A stretch of 64,000 nucleotides of DNA from Desulfosarcina alkanivorans (GCF_009688945.1 NZ_AP021874.1:6324001-6388000); one strand, 5' to 3'. Shown: positions 51,710-60,592, numbered from the stretch's first letter. The notes: generated by a model not told the origin, from the letters alone. Made by a program: numbers and translations.

Positions 51710-52982
51710 TCATCTCCTCCGCAGATGTGATCCGGGCTAATTCGTATTTTGCCAGTTTGATATACTGATAGATGGGAATGCGTGACACACAGACGTAGCT
51801 GCACAGGCCGCATTCGATGCACGAGTAAAGGTCGTACAGGTCGGCGCCCTCAGCGTATTGTCCGGCTTCCAGAAAGCGAACCAGCAGGTTCACCGGCACG
51901 TTGGCCGGGCAGATGCGCACGCAGTCGCCACAGTTGATGCACGGATAATCACTGTAAAGGGGGATAACGGTTTTGTCCTGAACGAGGATGGCGTCGGTAT
52001 CCGGCCCGACGGGCAGTGCTTCACTGTAAATGGCATTGCCGGTCATGGGGCCGCCAAATATTATCTTGTCCTGGTCGTTGACGGAGATGCCGAAAGCCCC
52101 GAGCAGATTACCCACCGGTGTGCCCACACGTGCCCGGGCCAGGTGTTTGCCTCCCTGCTTGTCGATTACGGTGACCATCTTGTCCACCGGCAGGACACCG
52201 GAGGAAAAGGCCTGGCCGATGGCGGCCACGGCTTCAGCACGGATCAAATAGATGCCCATGGACGCCATGCCCTTTTCGTCGGGCAGTCGCCCGGTCAGGT
52301 GGTAGAGGACCATGAGCGGCTGGGCAAAGGGATATTCGGATGAAACCGGCTCGATCCGGGCGTCCAGGTGCCCGGAGTAGTTCTGAACGCTCTCTTCAGG
52401 GACCACGATGACGATGTCTTCGATTCCCGTGGCTTTTCTCAGGACTTCGATACCGGCGTTGACCGCCTCGGCATTCTGCTTGAAGACGTGCAGGCTGGTA
52501 TCGATGAGAAGGTCGGCGTTGCCGGCATAGATTACGATGGTGTGCACCGGGTTGCGCTCGTCCATCAACGGCGCGATGTCCGGTTCACCCGGGCAGGCGG
52601 ACAGATAACGGTTGAGTGTCTCCAGCGAGGGGGTCTGGCTGGCTTCCGCGAACTCGGCGTCCGCCGTGTCTTTGCCATCGGTTTTCACGGTGACGGCGGT
52701 CCACGACCGTCCGAAATCGGCCAGGAAGGGTTCGATCCTGCTGATGGTGCCGGTTACCGAGGAAATGGCGCAGATCGTATCGCCGTCGTTGAGTACCAGC
52801 CGCTGGCCGGTTTTTACCGCCGTGCCGACTTTAAGGTCGCAGCTGGTCCGCTTTAGTTCCTGTTTGATGTAGAGAGTCACCGTGTCCGGCGTCGGGATGG
52901 TCACTGATCCGTCAGCGGCATCGGTGGCCAGTTCGTATTGGAAACAAGGTTTGGACAAACCGAAGAATGATCGCTTTCGCAT
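51699..52982 (-). CDS. rnfC: Rnf complex subunit RnfC, lacking recognisable NADH/FMN motifs
   Basis: This 427-residue peripheral subunit retains the barrel-sandwich N-terminus, a SLBB-like segment and two ferredoxin motifs near the C-terminus (CINCGDCVRICP near 355 and CIECGLCSYVC near 396). The family's glycine-rich GGAGFPTHVK stretch and the NGAECEP stretch, which bind FMN and NADH, are not recognisable. The corresponding region reads LSACPGEPDIAPL and then IYAGNADLLID. It is therefore unlikely to oxidise NADH in the usual way. ATG 52982 has AAAGGTTGAG upstream. Confidence 0.9.
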   Translation of the reverse strand: MRKRSFFGLSKPCFQYELATDAADGSVTIPTPDTVTLYIKQELKRTSCDLKVGTAVKTGQRLVLNDGDTICAISSVTGTISRIEPFLADFGRSWTAVTVKTDGKDTADAEFAEASQTPSLETLNRYLSACPGEPDIAPLMDERNPVHTIVIYAGNADLLIDTSLHVFKQNAEAVNAGIEVLRKATGIEDIVIVVPEESVQNYSGHLDARIEPVSSEYPFAQPLMVLYHLTGRLPDEKGMASMGIYLIRAEAVAAIGQAFSSGVLPVDKMVTVIDKQGGKHLARARVGTPVGNLLGAFGISVNDQDKIIFGGPMTGNAIYSEALPVGPDTDAILVQDKTVIPLYSDYPCINCGDCVRICPANVPVNLLVRFLEAGQYAEGADLYDLYSCIECGLCSYVCVSRIPIYQYIKLAKYELARITSAEEMNEQ

Positions 52983-53056
52983 AGCTCAACCTTTTTTTAG
53001 GGCCGCGGTGAAAAATGAAAACGTCGAAACAGCGTCATAAAGGCTTTCTGCCTGGA

Positions 53057-53506
53057 TCAAAGCACATGACATGCAGAGCAGTTTTCCGAACCGGCCTGAG
53101 GGCCTTTTTCAAACTGCTCGTGGCATTCAATGCACTGCTGGTGAAAGGCATCTGCCCGTGCCGGCACTTCAGACCCCTCGATCTCTTCTTCATCGTGGCA
53201 GTCCAGGCAGCTTTCCGGCATTGATCCGTCCTCCGATGGGGCCTGGTGGCACTCCCCACAGGCAATCAGGGAACTTTCATCCTCATCTCCGGGATGATGG
53301 TGGCAATCGAAACAGGATGCCCCGTAGCCGGACGCGGCGGTGTGGGTGTGGTGGTCAAAAAGGACTTTCCCGGCATTGGTCTGGTACATGATCCGAATCG
53401 GTTCATCGGGCGCTTTGACCGGGAAGGCGGCATAACAGATAATGCCGACAAGCAACAGGTGGATTGCCAGACCGTAAGCAAACAGCAACTGTTTCTTCGA
53501 CGTCAT
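53057..53506 (-). CDS. membrane-anchored pentahaem c-type cytochrome
   Basis: This 149-residue protein has an uncleaved-looking N-terminal span (about 6-27), then a periplasmic domain with five CXXCH haem sites (CFDCH, CGECH, CLDCH, CIECH, CSACH) and extra histidines (FDHHTH, CHHHP) as sixth ligands. It resembles class III cytochromes but has one more haem than tetrahaem c3. GAGGA lies about 10 bases before ATG 53506. As first gene of the Rnf operon it probably connects Rnf to periplasmic electron carriers. Confidence 0.92.
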   Translation of the reverse strand: MTSKKQLLFAYGLAIHLLLVGIICYAAFPVKAPDEPIRIMYQTNAGKVLFDHHTHTAASGYGASCFDCHHHPGDEDESSLIACGECHQAPSEDGSMPESCLDCHDEEEIEGSEVPARADAFHQQCIECHEQFEKGPQAGSENCSACHVL

Positions 53507-53763
53507 GTGGTCTCGATCCTCTTTGGAGTTGGGTTGTGAAACAACGCGGGCAGAAAAATCAGAACATCGACTATCATAATGCACAAAACCTTTCAAGGCT
53601 TTATTTAGAAGTCGTCCAACCTGTTGAAACCTATTTGTAAAGGCTGTTTTCCGAAGAAGTAAAAGTCGCTGGATATGAGCCTGTAAACGGTCGACGAGGA
53701 GGCCTGGCAGTTTCTGCCGCGACACTTGAGAAGTAATGAGAAGTGAAAAGGGCGCAGGGGCGG

Positions 53764-53780
53764 GGCGCCGGCCGGGCGCC
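53764..53780. other. GC-rich hairpin downstream of the ASKHA gene
   Basis: GGCGCC at 53764-53769 and 53775-53780 flank GGCCG in a strong stem, with a TTTT stretch only later on the minus strand. It could weakly end the 60.6-53.8 kb transcript. The remaining 53507-53763 sequence must hold the rnf operon promoter, which I could not place with confidence. Confidence 0.35.
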
Positions 53781-53817
53781 GCTTTCTGCGTTGCATGGCC
53801 TCCGCGACGAAGACGGG

Positions 53818-55389
53818 TCAGATCGATTGACAGTCGCCGGCGGGCACCGCCACCGACGGGAACCGTGCGGTGTCCGTGTGGGGAAGGAACTTGGCGGCGG
53901 AGAAGCGGTTCATGAAATCCTGGTTCACGTTCAGCTCCATGTAGGTGATGCCGTCTCGGATCCGGTTGACGCGGTCAAAGCACCGGCTGTCCTCCAGCAC
54001 CCGCGACGCGCCGCCCAGCGAACTGTTTCCCAGGCTGTGGTAGCGATCCCGCGGCAGGTCCGGAATCATGCCGATGGTGATGGCCGACTGGGGGTCGATG
54101 TAGGCGCCGAAGGTGCCGGCCACGAAAAAAGTTCCCAACTCATGCTGCTGCATGCCCACGCTGCCGGTGATGGTTTCAAGGATCGTGTACATGGCGGCTT
54201 TGGAGCGAATCAGGCTGTCCAGGTCGGCCTGAGTAATGCCGAGGTTTTTCCCGGTGGCGGACTGGCTGGCCGGCACGATGGTCAGGTGGGCCAGACCGTT
54301 TTGGGTTGCCAGGCGATCCCCGCACCGCTCGGGAACGAATTTCCCGCGAATATCGATCATGGACGACCGGAACAGGGCGGCGGCCAGGTCGATGACCCCC
54401 GAGCCACAGATGCCCCGGGGCGGCTGATCCCCGATGGTATGGATGTCAATGGCCATTGAACACGGGTCAATTCCGATACGGTCGATCACGCCGGGACCCG
54501 CCGTGGTGCCCATGCGGGTGACACCCCCCTCCAGCGCCGGACCGGCCGCGCCGGCGCAGGCAACCATCCAGTTCCGGTTTCCCAGCACCACTTCCGCATT
54601 GGTGCCCACATCCACCAGAATAGCGGTTTCCTCCCGCAGGTCCATGTCGCAGTAAAGAATTCCTGCGATCAGATCGCCGCCGAAATAACTGCCCGCATTG
54701 GGGAAGATCAGCGCGCGGGCGGCAGGGTGAGCGCCGATGCCCAGTTCGGCCGTCTTGACCACCCCGGGACGATTCACCACCGGGATATAGGGGTCACGGA
54801 TCATCCAGCGGGGATTGAGGCCCATCAGCAGGTGGGTCATGGCCGTGTTGCCGGCAATGGATACCAGGTGGATCGTTTCGGCTGAAATGCCGCAACGGCT
54901 GCACAATTTTTGCGTATGGTTGTTGATTCCTTCCACAATCAAGCGGTTGAGCTGATCCATCCCGCCGGGTGTCTCCACGTGGTGGATGCGGGTCAGCACG
55001 TCCGGCCCCACGGCCGTCTGGGGATTGTCGAACACTGCTTCGCCAAGGTGTTCGCCGCTTAACAGGTCGATGATGCGCAGCACCACCCGGGTGGTGCCCA
55101 GATCCACGGCCAGGCCGCACAGGGTATCGGTGGCGTCGGCAGCGGTAAGGTGGACCAGGATGCCGGCGCCACCGGAGTCTTTGAACAGCACGGCGGTGAC
55201 CCGGTAGTTCCATGCGCGCAGCCGCTCGGGCAGCTGCTTCAACAGCTCGGGATCCATGTGGACGCTTCGGGTTCCCAGGGCCTTGTTCAATGCCGCCTCC
55301 AAACGGTCGGCATCGGCCGTGTTATCCCCCAGCGAGGGCGGCGAAAGGGTGACGGAAGTCACCCAGCGGTTGTCATGGGTTGGTGTCAT
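53818..55389 (-). CDS. ASKHA/DUF4445-type protein, reductive corrinoid-activator-like, without the ferredoxin domain
   Basis: This 523-residue protein has an ASKHA ATPase fold. It starts around GLAVDLGTTRVVLRIID near residue 92, has the second phosphate motif ILVDVGTNAEVVLG near 253, and GICGSGVIDLAAALF near 335. It resembles RACo/RamA, which use ATP to reduce corrinoid proteins. Those usually begin with a [2Fe-2S] domain or end with a ferredoxin; neither is visible here, so an external electron donor would be needed. Neighbouring cooC-like and deacylase genes suggest a link to acetyl-CoA/C1 metabolism. Confidence 0.8.
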   Translation of the reverse strand: MTPTHDNRWVTSVTLSPPSLGDNTADADRLEAALNKALGTRSVHMDPELLKQLPERLRAWNYRVTAVLFKDSGGAGILVHLTAADATDTLCGLAVDLGTTRVVLRIIDLLSGEHLGEAVFDNPQTAVGPDVLTRIHHVETPGGMDQLNRLIVEGINNHTQKLCSRCGISAETIHLVSIAGNTAMTHLLMGLNPRWMIRDPYIPVVNRPGVVKTAELGIGAHPAARALIFPNAGSYFGGDLIAGILYCDMDLREETAILVDVGTNAEVVLGNRNWMVACAGAAGPALEGGVTRMGTTAGPGVIDRIGIDPCSMAIDIHTIGDQPPRGICGSGVIDLAAALFRSSMIDIRGKFVPERCGDRLATQNGLAHLTIVPASQSATGKNLGITQADLDSLIRSKAAMYTILETITGSVGMQQHELGTFFVAGTFGAYIDPQSAITIGMIPDLPRDRYHSLGNSSLGGASRVLEDSRCFDRVNRIRDGITYMELNVNQDFMNRFSAAKFLPHTDTARFPSVAVPAGDCQSI

Positions 55390-55430
55390 GGGCTGTCCTG
55401 CATTTCGTTGGTCGGGTCATGGGGATGATA

Positions 55431-56195
55431 CTATCGGTTGTCGGGAAGGGGCATCCGCTGCCGGATTGCCGCCGCCAGCCGGGGCATGATGCTGCAGGCG
55501 TTTCCCAGCAGGGGCAGGTTGCTGATGCGAGAGGTGAGCGGCGTGGGTTCCGGATTGATTTCGATGATGACGGCGCCGTTGTCCTTGGCGATGAAGGGCA
55601 TGGTGGCGGCCGGCTGGACCATGGCCGAGGTGCCGATCACCAGCATGACATCGCAGGCCGCCGATAATTTCTGGGAGCGGATCAACGCCTCGTGGGGAAT
55701 CATCTCACCAAAAAAGACACAGTCCGGCCGAAGGATACCGCCGCAGCGGCATCTCGGTGGTATCTGTGCGAGGTCCACCCGGGAGGTTTCAATGCTTCGG
55801 TTGCAGTCCAGGCAGCGCTGCCAGGCAAAATTCCCGTGAAATTCGATGACGTCGCTGTTCCCTGCCATCTGATGCAGGCCATCCACATTCTGGGTGATAA
55901 CGGTCTTCAGGATGCCCAGTCGCTCCAGGTCGGCCAGGACGGTGTGCCCGGAATTGGGCCGGGCCTTGTCCAGAACCGTCTTCATATCCTTGATCAATAA
56001 ATTCCATACCCCTTCCGGATCTTCCAGAAATGCGTCGATATGGGCGACTTTCATGGGGTCCATCTTTTCCCACAAGCCGCCTTTGCCCCGAAAGGGCGGG
56101 ATGCCGCTTTCCACGGAGATGCCGGCGCCGGTGAGGGCCACGGCCGACGTGGCCCTGGCCAGAATGTCTGCGGAGCGTTCGATCAGGTCAGGCAT
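55431..56195 (-). CDS. NAD-dependent protein deacylase, Sir2 family
   Basis: This 254-residue sirtuin has GAGISVESGIPPFRGKGGLW near 23-42, TQNVDGLHQMAGN with the Asn/Asp of the active site, catalytic His in EFHGNF, a zinc site from CLDC and CRCGG, and GTSAMVQPAA near 188. Some deltaproteobacterial sirtuins remove longer acyl groups. Specificity is not settled here. It lies in a minus-strand run with acuB-like and histone-deacetylase-like genes, so reversible protein acylation appears concentrated here. Confidence 0.93.
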   Translation of the reverse strand: MPDLIERSADILARATSAVALTGAGISVESGIPPFRGKGGLWEKMDPMKVAHIDAFLEDPEGVWNLLIKDMKTVLDKARPNSGHTVLADLERLGILKTVITQNVDGLHQMAGNSDVIEFHGNFAWQRCLDCNRSIETSRVDLAQIPPRCRCGGILRPDCVFFGEMIPHEALIRSQKLSAACDVMLVIGTSAMVQPAATMPFIAKDNGAVIIEINPEPTPLTSRISNLPLLGNACSIMPRLAAAIRQRMPLPDNR

Positions 56196-56354
56196 GGCAT
56201 GGGGGGCTGGTCGAAGCCAGGTATCGGTTGGTGTCTGCTTTTCTGATCATCATCATGGTCGGTCCGGTTAAAAAATGACAAATGGAAAAAGCCTAATGGT
56301 GGATGAAAATCGATTTTATACCTTTCCCTCGAATCCTCGACGCCGAGTTCAGTG

Positions 56355-57194
56355 TTACAACGTAAACGTCATGTCCCGTCCCACGGCAAAGCACTCCAGG
56401 GTCTGGTTCTCATCGGCAATGATCTGCCGGCAGTGGTCCACGATGTCATCCACCTGGTCGTCGGTGCGCTCCTGGTTCAGGTGGAACAGGCCCAGACGCC
56501 TGACGCCTGCCGCAAATGCCAGTTTGAGGGCGTCGGTGTATGAGGAGTGCCCCCACTCACGTAGTTTGCGATACTCGGCATTGGTGTACTCGCCGTCGTG
56601 GATCAGCAGGTCCGCCCCGGTGCAGAAATCCACATAGTCCTGGAAGGGAAGCCCGCCGGGATGAACGAACCCCAGTTCGTTGTCGGTAATGAAGACGAAC
56701 GTTTTTCCGTTTTCGACGAATTTGTAGCCTTTGCCGGTATTGGGATGGCTGATGGGGATGGGCACCACGGTGGTCGACCCGATCTGAAATTCGGCCGGAT
56801 GCCCCTCCTCCCAGACGACCTTGGCTTTGAGGTCCGAGTAGCGCACCGGGAAATTGGGCGGTGCCATCACCTTTGAGAACATGCTTTGCATGAATTTTTT
56901 GTGGAACGGGGCGCGGTGCATATGGATTTCGGAGCGGCTGAGAAACAGGGGCTTGAAGAAGGGGAACCCCATGAGGTGGTCCCAGTGGCCGTGGGTGAGC
57001 AGGAAATTGTAGCGGTAGCGGCCCTGGTCGATGAGCTGGTTGCCCAGCCGCCGGATGCCGGTGCCCGCATCGACGATGATGATATCGTCGCTGTCGGTGC
57101 GGATATCCATGCAGGTGGTATCACCGCCGTACTTGATGTACTCCTTTCCGGAGACGGGTATGGAACCTCTGGAGCCCCAGCACGTGATGTCCAT
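56355..57194 (-). CDS. metallo-beta-lactamase-fold phosphodiesterase-like hydrolase
   Basis: This 279-residue protein has WGSRGSIPVSG at the N-terminus, THGHWDHLMGFPFF near 74-87 as the metal site, and later His/Asp residues in HDGEYT and GHSS. The start and motif layout match the MBL group often found beside signalling genes (PhnP/RNase Z-like). Substrate is unknown, with a cyclic nucleotide or phosphodiester plausible. It follows prmA by 21 bases. Confidence 0.83.
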   Translation of the reverse strand: MDITCWGSRGSIPVSGKEYIKYGGDTTCMDIRTDSDDIIIVDAGTGIRRLGNQLIDQGRYRYNFLLTHGHWDHLMGFPFFKPLFLSRSEIHMHRAPFHKKFMQSMFSKVMAPPNFPVRYSDLKAKVVWEEGHPAEFQIGSTTVVPIPISHPNTGKGYKFVENGKTFVFITDNELGFVHPGGLPFQDYVDFCTGADLLIHDGEYTNAEYRKLREWGHSSYTDALKLAFAAGVRRLGLFHLNQERTDDQVDDIVDHCRQIIADENQTLECFAVGRDMTFTL

Positions 57195-57215
57195 GGTCAG
57201 TTCTACCCCCGCAGA

Positions 57216-58049
57216 TCAATATGATTCACCGTAGAAGGTGTGCCAGATGCCATCCCGGCTCCATCGGCGAACAATCTTCACCGGAAGATCGGCCAGCACC
57301 GATTCGATACGTGCGGCCTCACTGCGCATCAGCCCGGACAGGATGAAGCGCTTTTTTCCCAGAAAACCCCTGGTCCGAATCAGGTTTTTCATGACGTCGT
57401 AATGGATATTCGATACCACAAGGTCGCTCGTAAAGTCCATAAATTTCTCGGCATCCCCCTGTGCCACGAGTATCCGGTCCGTCAGTCCGTTCAGTTCCAC
57501 ATTTCTCCATGCGGTCCGGGCGGCCAGCAGGGTCAGGTCCGTTGCCAGGACTTTCTGGCAGCCCATCCGGGCCGCCGCCAGTGCCAGCAGGCCGGTCCCC
57601 GTACCCAGGTCCAGGGCGGTGCGGATGGTCCGGTCCTCAACGGCCAGTTGGAGCGCCTCCAGACAATCCCGGGTGGTCGGGTGGGTGCCGGTACCGAAAA
57701 CGACGCCCGGGTCAAGAATGATCGTGGTGTCTGCGGATTTCTCATCCACGGCGAACCACGGCGGAGAAATGGTAAAATGACCGATGCGGCAGGGCACGAT
57801 TTCTTCCCCCTGCCACTGGTCATAGGTCATGTGGTAGTGGTCCAAAAGCTTCAGCCCGGCCAGGCGGCTGACGGTCGTTTCCACCAGGGGCTTGTTTGGC
57901 CGGGTGAAAAAGAGAAACGAGAACTCCCCTTCCTCCCAGCTGCCGATATAGTGCTCCGGTTTAAAATCCCGACCCGGCCGGAATCGTCCTGACAGGTAGT
58001 AGATGTAAAGGTCCCGGTAGGGATTGGCGGCAACGGGTGCGGGCATCAT
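57216..58049 (-). CDS. prmA: ribosomal protein L11 methyltransferase-like
   Basis: This 277-residue SAM-dependent methyltransferase has LDLGTGTGLLALAAARMG near 138-155, an upstream DPGVVFGTGTHPTTRDCL, the PrmA hallmark, and VVSNIHYDVM in place of the usual (D/N)P(P/N)Y-like NILA motif. PrmA trimethylates L11. The deviation leaves some doubt about the exact target. ATG 58049 was used. GTG 58055 is possible. It follows the CBS-domain gene by 13 bases. Confidence 0.87.
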   Translation of the reverse strand: MMPAPVAANPYRDLYIYYLSGRFRPGRDFKPEHYIGSWEEGEFSFLFFTRPNKPLVETTVSRLAGLKLLDHYHMTYDQWQGEEIVPCRIGHFTISPPWFAVDEKSADTTIILDPGVVFGTGTHPTTRDCLEALQLAVEDRTIRTALDLGTGTGLLALAAARMGCQKVLATDLTLLAARTAWRNVELNGLTDRILVAQGDAEKFMDFTSDLVVSNIHYDVMKNLIRTRGFLGKKRFILSGLMRSEAARIESVLADLPVKIVRRWSRDGIWHTFYGESY

Positions 58050-58062
58050 CGTCACGGTCGGT

Positions 58063-58740
58063 TCAGGGCTTTTCAGGCAGCTTGTCCAGGTACCAGTCCA
58101 TGGGGTCGATCATTTTGTATCCCATGCCGGTGAGCTTTTTTTTCACTTTGGACACATTGTTGGTGAGCAGATAGGGAAACACCGCCCGGTGGCCCGCTTC
58201 CCAGGTCCGGGCCACCAGGACACTGCCGAAGGAGATATTTTCTTCGGTGATGGCGTCCACGATCTTCTTCAGCTGCCCGATTTTCTCTTCCACCTCGATG
58301 CCCACCAGCGTCCCCGGCTGGCCGATGCCCAGGACATTGACGAAGGCCCGCAGCAGGTCCCGGACGGAAAGGATTCCCTTGAGCTTGCCGTCGTCGTCCA
58401 CCACGGGAAAGGCGCCCACTTTGGCTTTCTGGATCATCAGCAGGGCGTCCTGAATGGTATACATGGGGGAGATGGTCTTGGGGTCGCGGGTCATGATATC
58501 TTCGACTTTAAGATGCGCCAGCCGTTCCCGCTCCTCCGCGATACCCTTCTCCTTGATCAGGCTGTAGGGCATGGCGCTGCGAATGTCCCGGTCGGTGACG
58601 ATTCCGATCAGGCGGTTGTCGGCATCCACGATGGGCAGGTGCCGGATGCCGTTGGCCGCCATTTTTTCCTGAGCCTCGAAAACGGACGCATCCTTTTCAA
58701 TGGTAATGACTTTTGAAACCATGGATCGGCTGACAAACAT
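58063..58740 (-). CDS. acuB: AcuB-like protein with two CBS domains and an ACT-like domain
   Basis: This 225-residue protein has CBS domains at about 5-60 and 78-135 (the repeat cores are HLPIVDADNRLIGIVTDRD and AFPVVDDDGKLKGILSVRD), then an ACT-like domain to about 215. AcuB in Bacillus accompanies the acetyl-CoA-synthetase deacetylase AcuC. The next gene upstream in the transcript is an AcuC-like deacetylase, which supports the name. CBS pairs typically sense adenine nucleotides. GGAGGA precedes ATG 58740. Confidence 0.85.
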   Translation of the reverse strand: MFVSRSMVSKVITIEKDASVFEAQEKMAANGIRHLPIVDADNRLIGIVTDRDIRSAMPYSLIKEKGIAEERERLAHLKVEDIMTRDPKTISPMYTIQDALLMIQKAKVGAFPVVDDDGKLKGILSVRDLLRAFVNVLGIGQPGTLVGIEVEEKIGQLKKIVDAITEENISFGSVLVARTWEAGHRAVFPYLLTNNVSKVKKKLTGMGYKMIDPMDWYLDKLPEKP

Positions 58741-58802
58741 GTTGTTATCCTCCAGGCAATCAGTGGTGAATGTTCATTCTTAGTAAATTCTGCCAACCGC
58801 TT

Positions 58803-59753
58803 TCAACTGTCGAGCAGAATCCTGACGTGATTGGCGGCCAGTTCCCCCAGTCGCTCCAGGCAATAGCCGCCTTCGAGAACCGAAATCACCCGGCCGGCGG
58901 CATGTTGGTTGCCCAGTTTCATGATCGTTTCCATGATCCAGGTATACCCCTCGGTGGAGAGGCTGACGTCAGACATGTCGTCGTCCCGATGACCGTCGAA
59001 GCCGGTGGAAACGATAATCACTTCCGGTTTGAACTGGTCGAAGGCCGGCAGCAGGTCCTCCCGGATCGTTTTTTCGTAGACGTCGTCCCCCTGGCCGGGC
59101 AGCACCGGTGAGTTTTTCGTGAACCCCTGGCCGTTCTCGGCGCCCTCCTCGAACTCGCGGCCGGTGCCCGGAAACGCGAAGGAAGGGTGCTGGTGGATGG
59201 AGTAATAGAATACGGTGGGGTCATCCTCGAAGATGTGCTGGGTCCCATTGCCGTGGTGGACGTCGAAATCAATGATTCCCACCCGCCCGATGCCGTGTTC
59301 CTTCTGCAGGTAGCGGGCGGCGATGGCGACGTTGTTGAAATAGCAGAAACCCATGGCCTGGTCCCGCTCTGCATGGTGCCCGGGCGGCCGGACGGCACAA
59401 AAGGCGTTGTCCAGCTCCCCCGCCATGATCCGCCTGGCGACATCCAGAATGCCGCCCACCGCCAGGAATGCCGTTTCGTAAGTGTCCACGCACATCTGGT
59501 TGTCGGGGTAATCGAAAGTCCGGTTGCCGGACAGGCAGACCTCTTCAAAGCGGCGGATATAACCGGGGTCATGGACCGTTTCGATCCACTTGAGTTCGGC
59601 ACGCGCTGCCGGGACGAGGGTCAGCCGGTCCAGCAGCCCGGCATCCTTGATGCCGTTGTACACCGCGGTAAGGCGATCGGCCGTCTCCGGGTGATAAGGG
59701 CCCGTGTCGTGAAGCAGGTACCTGTTGTCATGCAAATAGCCGGTTCTTTTCAT
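58803..59753 (-). CDS. class I/II histone-deacetylase-family (AcuC-like) protein deacylase
   Basis: This 316-residue arginase/deacetylase-fold enzyme has the HDAC motifs RPPGHHAERDQAMGFCYFNN near 120-139 (tandem His), DFDVHHGNGTQ with zinc ligands near 162, and later DGHRDDDMSD. The sequence reads STGFDGHRDDD, which supplies the third ligand. In bacteria such proteins deacetylate enzymes such as acetyl-CoA synthetase or small molecules. It is followed by the acuB-like gene, and a sirtuin lies in the same run. Confidence 0.9.
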   Translation of the reverse strand: MKRTGYLHDNRYLLHDTGPYHPETADRLTAVYNGIKDAGLLDRLTLVPAARAELKWIETVHDPGYIRRFEEVCLSGNRTFDYPDNQMCVDTYETAFLAVGGILDVARRIMAGELDNAFCAVRPPGHHAERDQAMGFCYFNNVAIAARYLQKEHGIGRVGIIDFDVHHGNGTQHIFEDDPTVFYYSIHQHPSFAFPGTGREFEEGAENGQGFTKNSPVLPGQGDDVYEKTIREDLLPAFDQFKPEVIIVSTGFDGHRDDDMSDVSLSTEGYTWIMETIMKLGNQHAAGRVISVLEGGYCLERLGELAANHVRILLDS

Positions 59754-59842
59754 AGGCGTCCTCGTCCGGATTTAGGGTTTGCAAGCGGTTGTCACTGCCG
59801 TAATGGGTCCATACGGGTGCCGGGTGGGACTGCCGTACCCGT

Positions 59843-60592
59843 TCAGGGAATGATTTTGTCGAAGATGGAATACGCCGCCTTCAGGGCCGGGTTGTTCTCG
59901 TCGATCTCGACGGTCGGGCGCCCGTTCAGGTCGAATTCGTAAACCTGTTCATCATCCGGGATCACCCCGGCCAGTTCCAGGCCGTCGTTGTCGATCATCT
60001 GCAAGACTTCATCGGAGGGTTCGCTTTTGGCCTGATTGATGATGATGTAGGATTTTCCCATGCCGATGTTCAGATCCTTGGCCAGTTTATGGATTCTCAG
60101 GCCGGCCTGAAGCCCCCGGCGGGAGGTGTCGGTGACGATCAGCAGCACGTCCATGTTTTTGGTGGTGAGCCGGCTCAGGTGTTCCATGCCCGCCTCGTTG
60201 TCCATCACCAGGTAGGGGTAGTTCCCGGACAGCCGTTCCAGGAAGCCGGTCAGCAGGGTGTTGGCGGCGCAGTAGCAGCCGGCTCCCTCGGGCTGGCCCA
60301 TGACCACCAGATCGAAGTTCTTCTGTTCCATGATGGCCTGCTCCAGCTTCATGGAGATGAACACATCCTTGGTCATGCCGCTGGGCACGATTCCCTTTTT
60401 CATCTCTTCCCGCGCGTTGCCCAGTGTTTCGGTCACCTCCAGGCCCAGGATTTCATTCAGATTGGCGTTGGCATCGGCGTCGACAGCCAGTACGGGGGAC
60501 TTTCCCCGGCTGACAAGGTATTTGATCAGCATGCCGGAGACGGTGGTCTTTCCGGTCCCTCCTTTTCCGGCCATGGCAATGGATACGGGCAT
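59843..60592 (-). CDS. cooC: CooC-like nickel-insertion ATPase for CO dehydrogenase
   Basis: This 249-residue SIMIBI-class P-loop protein has the deviant Walker A GKGGTGKTT at 9-17, DADANANLNEILG as switch I, and DNEAGMEHLSR as the Walker B/switch II region, all characteristic of CooC (ParA/MinD relatives). A CYCAAN pair in the middle matches the Cys-X-Cys nickel-binding motif of CooC. AAGGAG 9 bases before ATG 60592 fixes the start. It heads the minus-strand run toward the ASKHA gene. CO dehydrogenase itself is outside the window. Confidence 0.9.
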   Translation of the reverse strand: MPVSIAMAGKGGTGKTTVSGMLIKYLVSRGKSPVLAVDADANANLNEILGLEVTETLGNAREEMKKGIVPSGMTKDVFISMKLEQAIMEQKNFDLVVMGQPEGAGCYCAANTLLTGFLERLSGNYPYLVMDNEAGMEHLSRLTTKNMDVLLIVTDTSRRGLQAGLRIHKLAKDLNIGMGKSYIIINQAKSEPSDEVLQMIDNDGLELAGVIPDDEQVYEFDLNGRPTVEIDENNPALKAAYSIFDKIIP

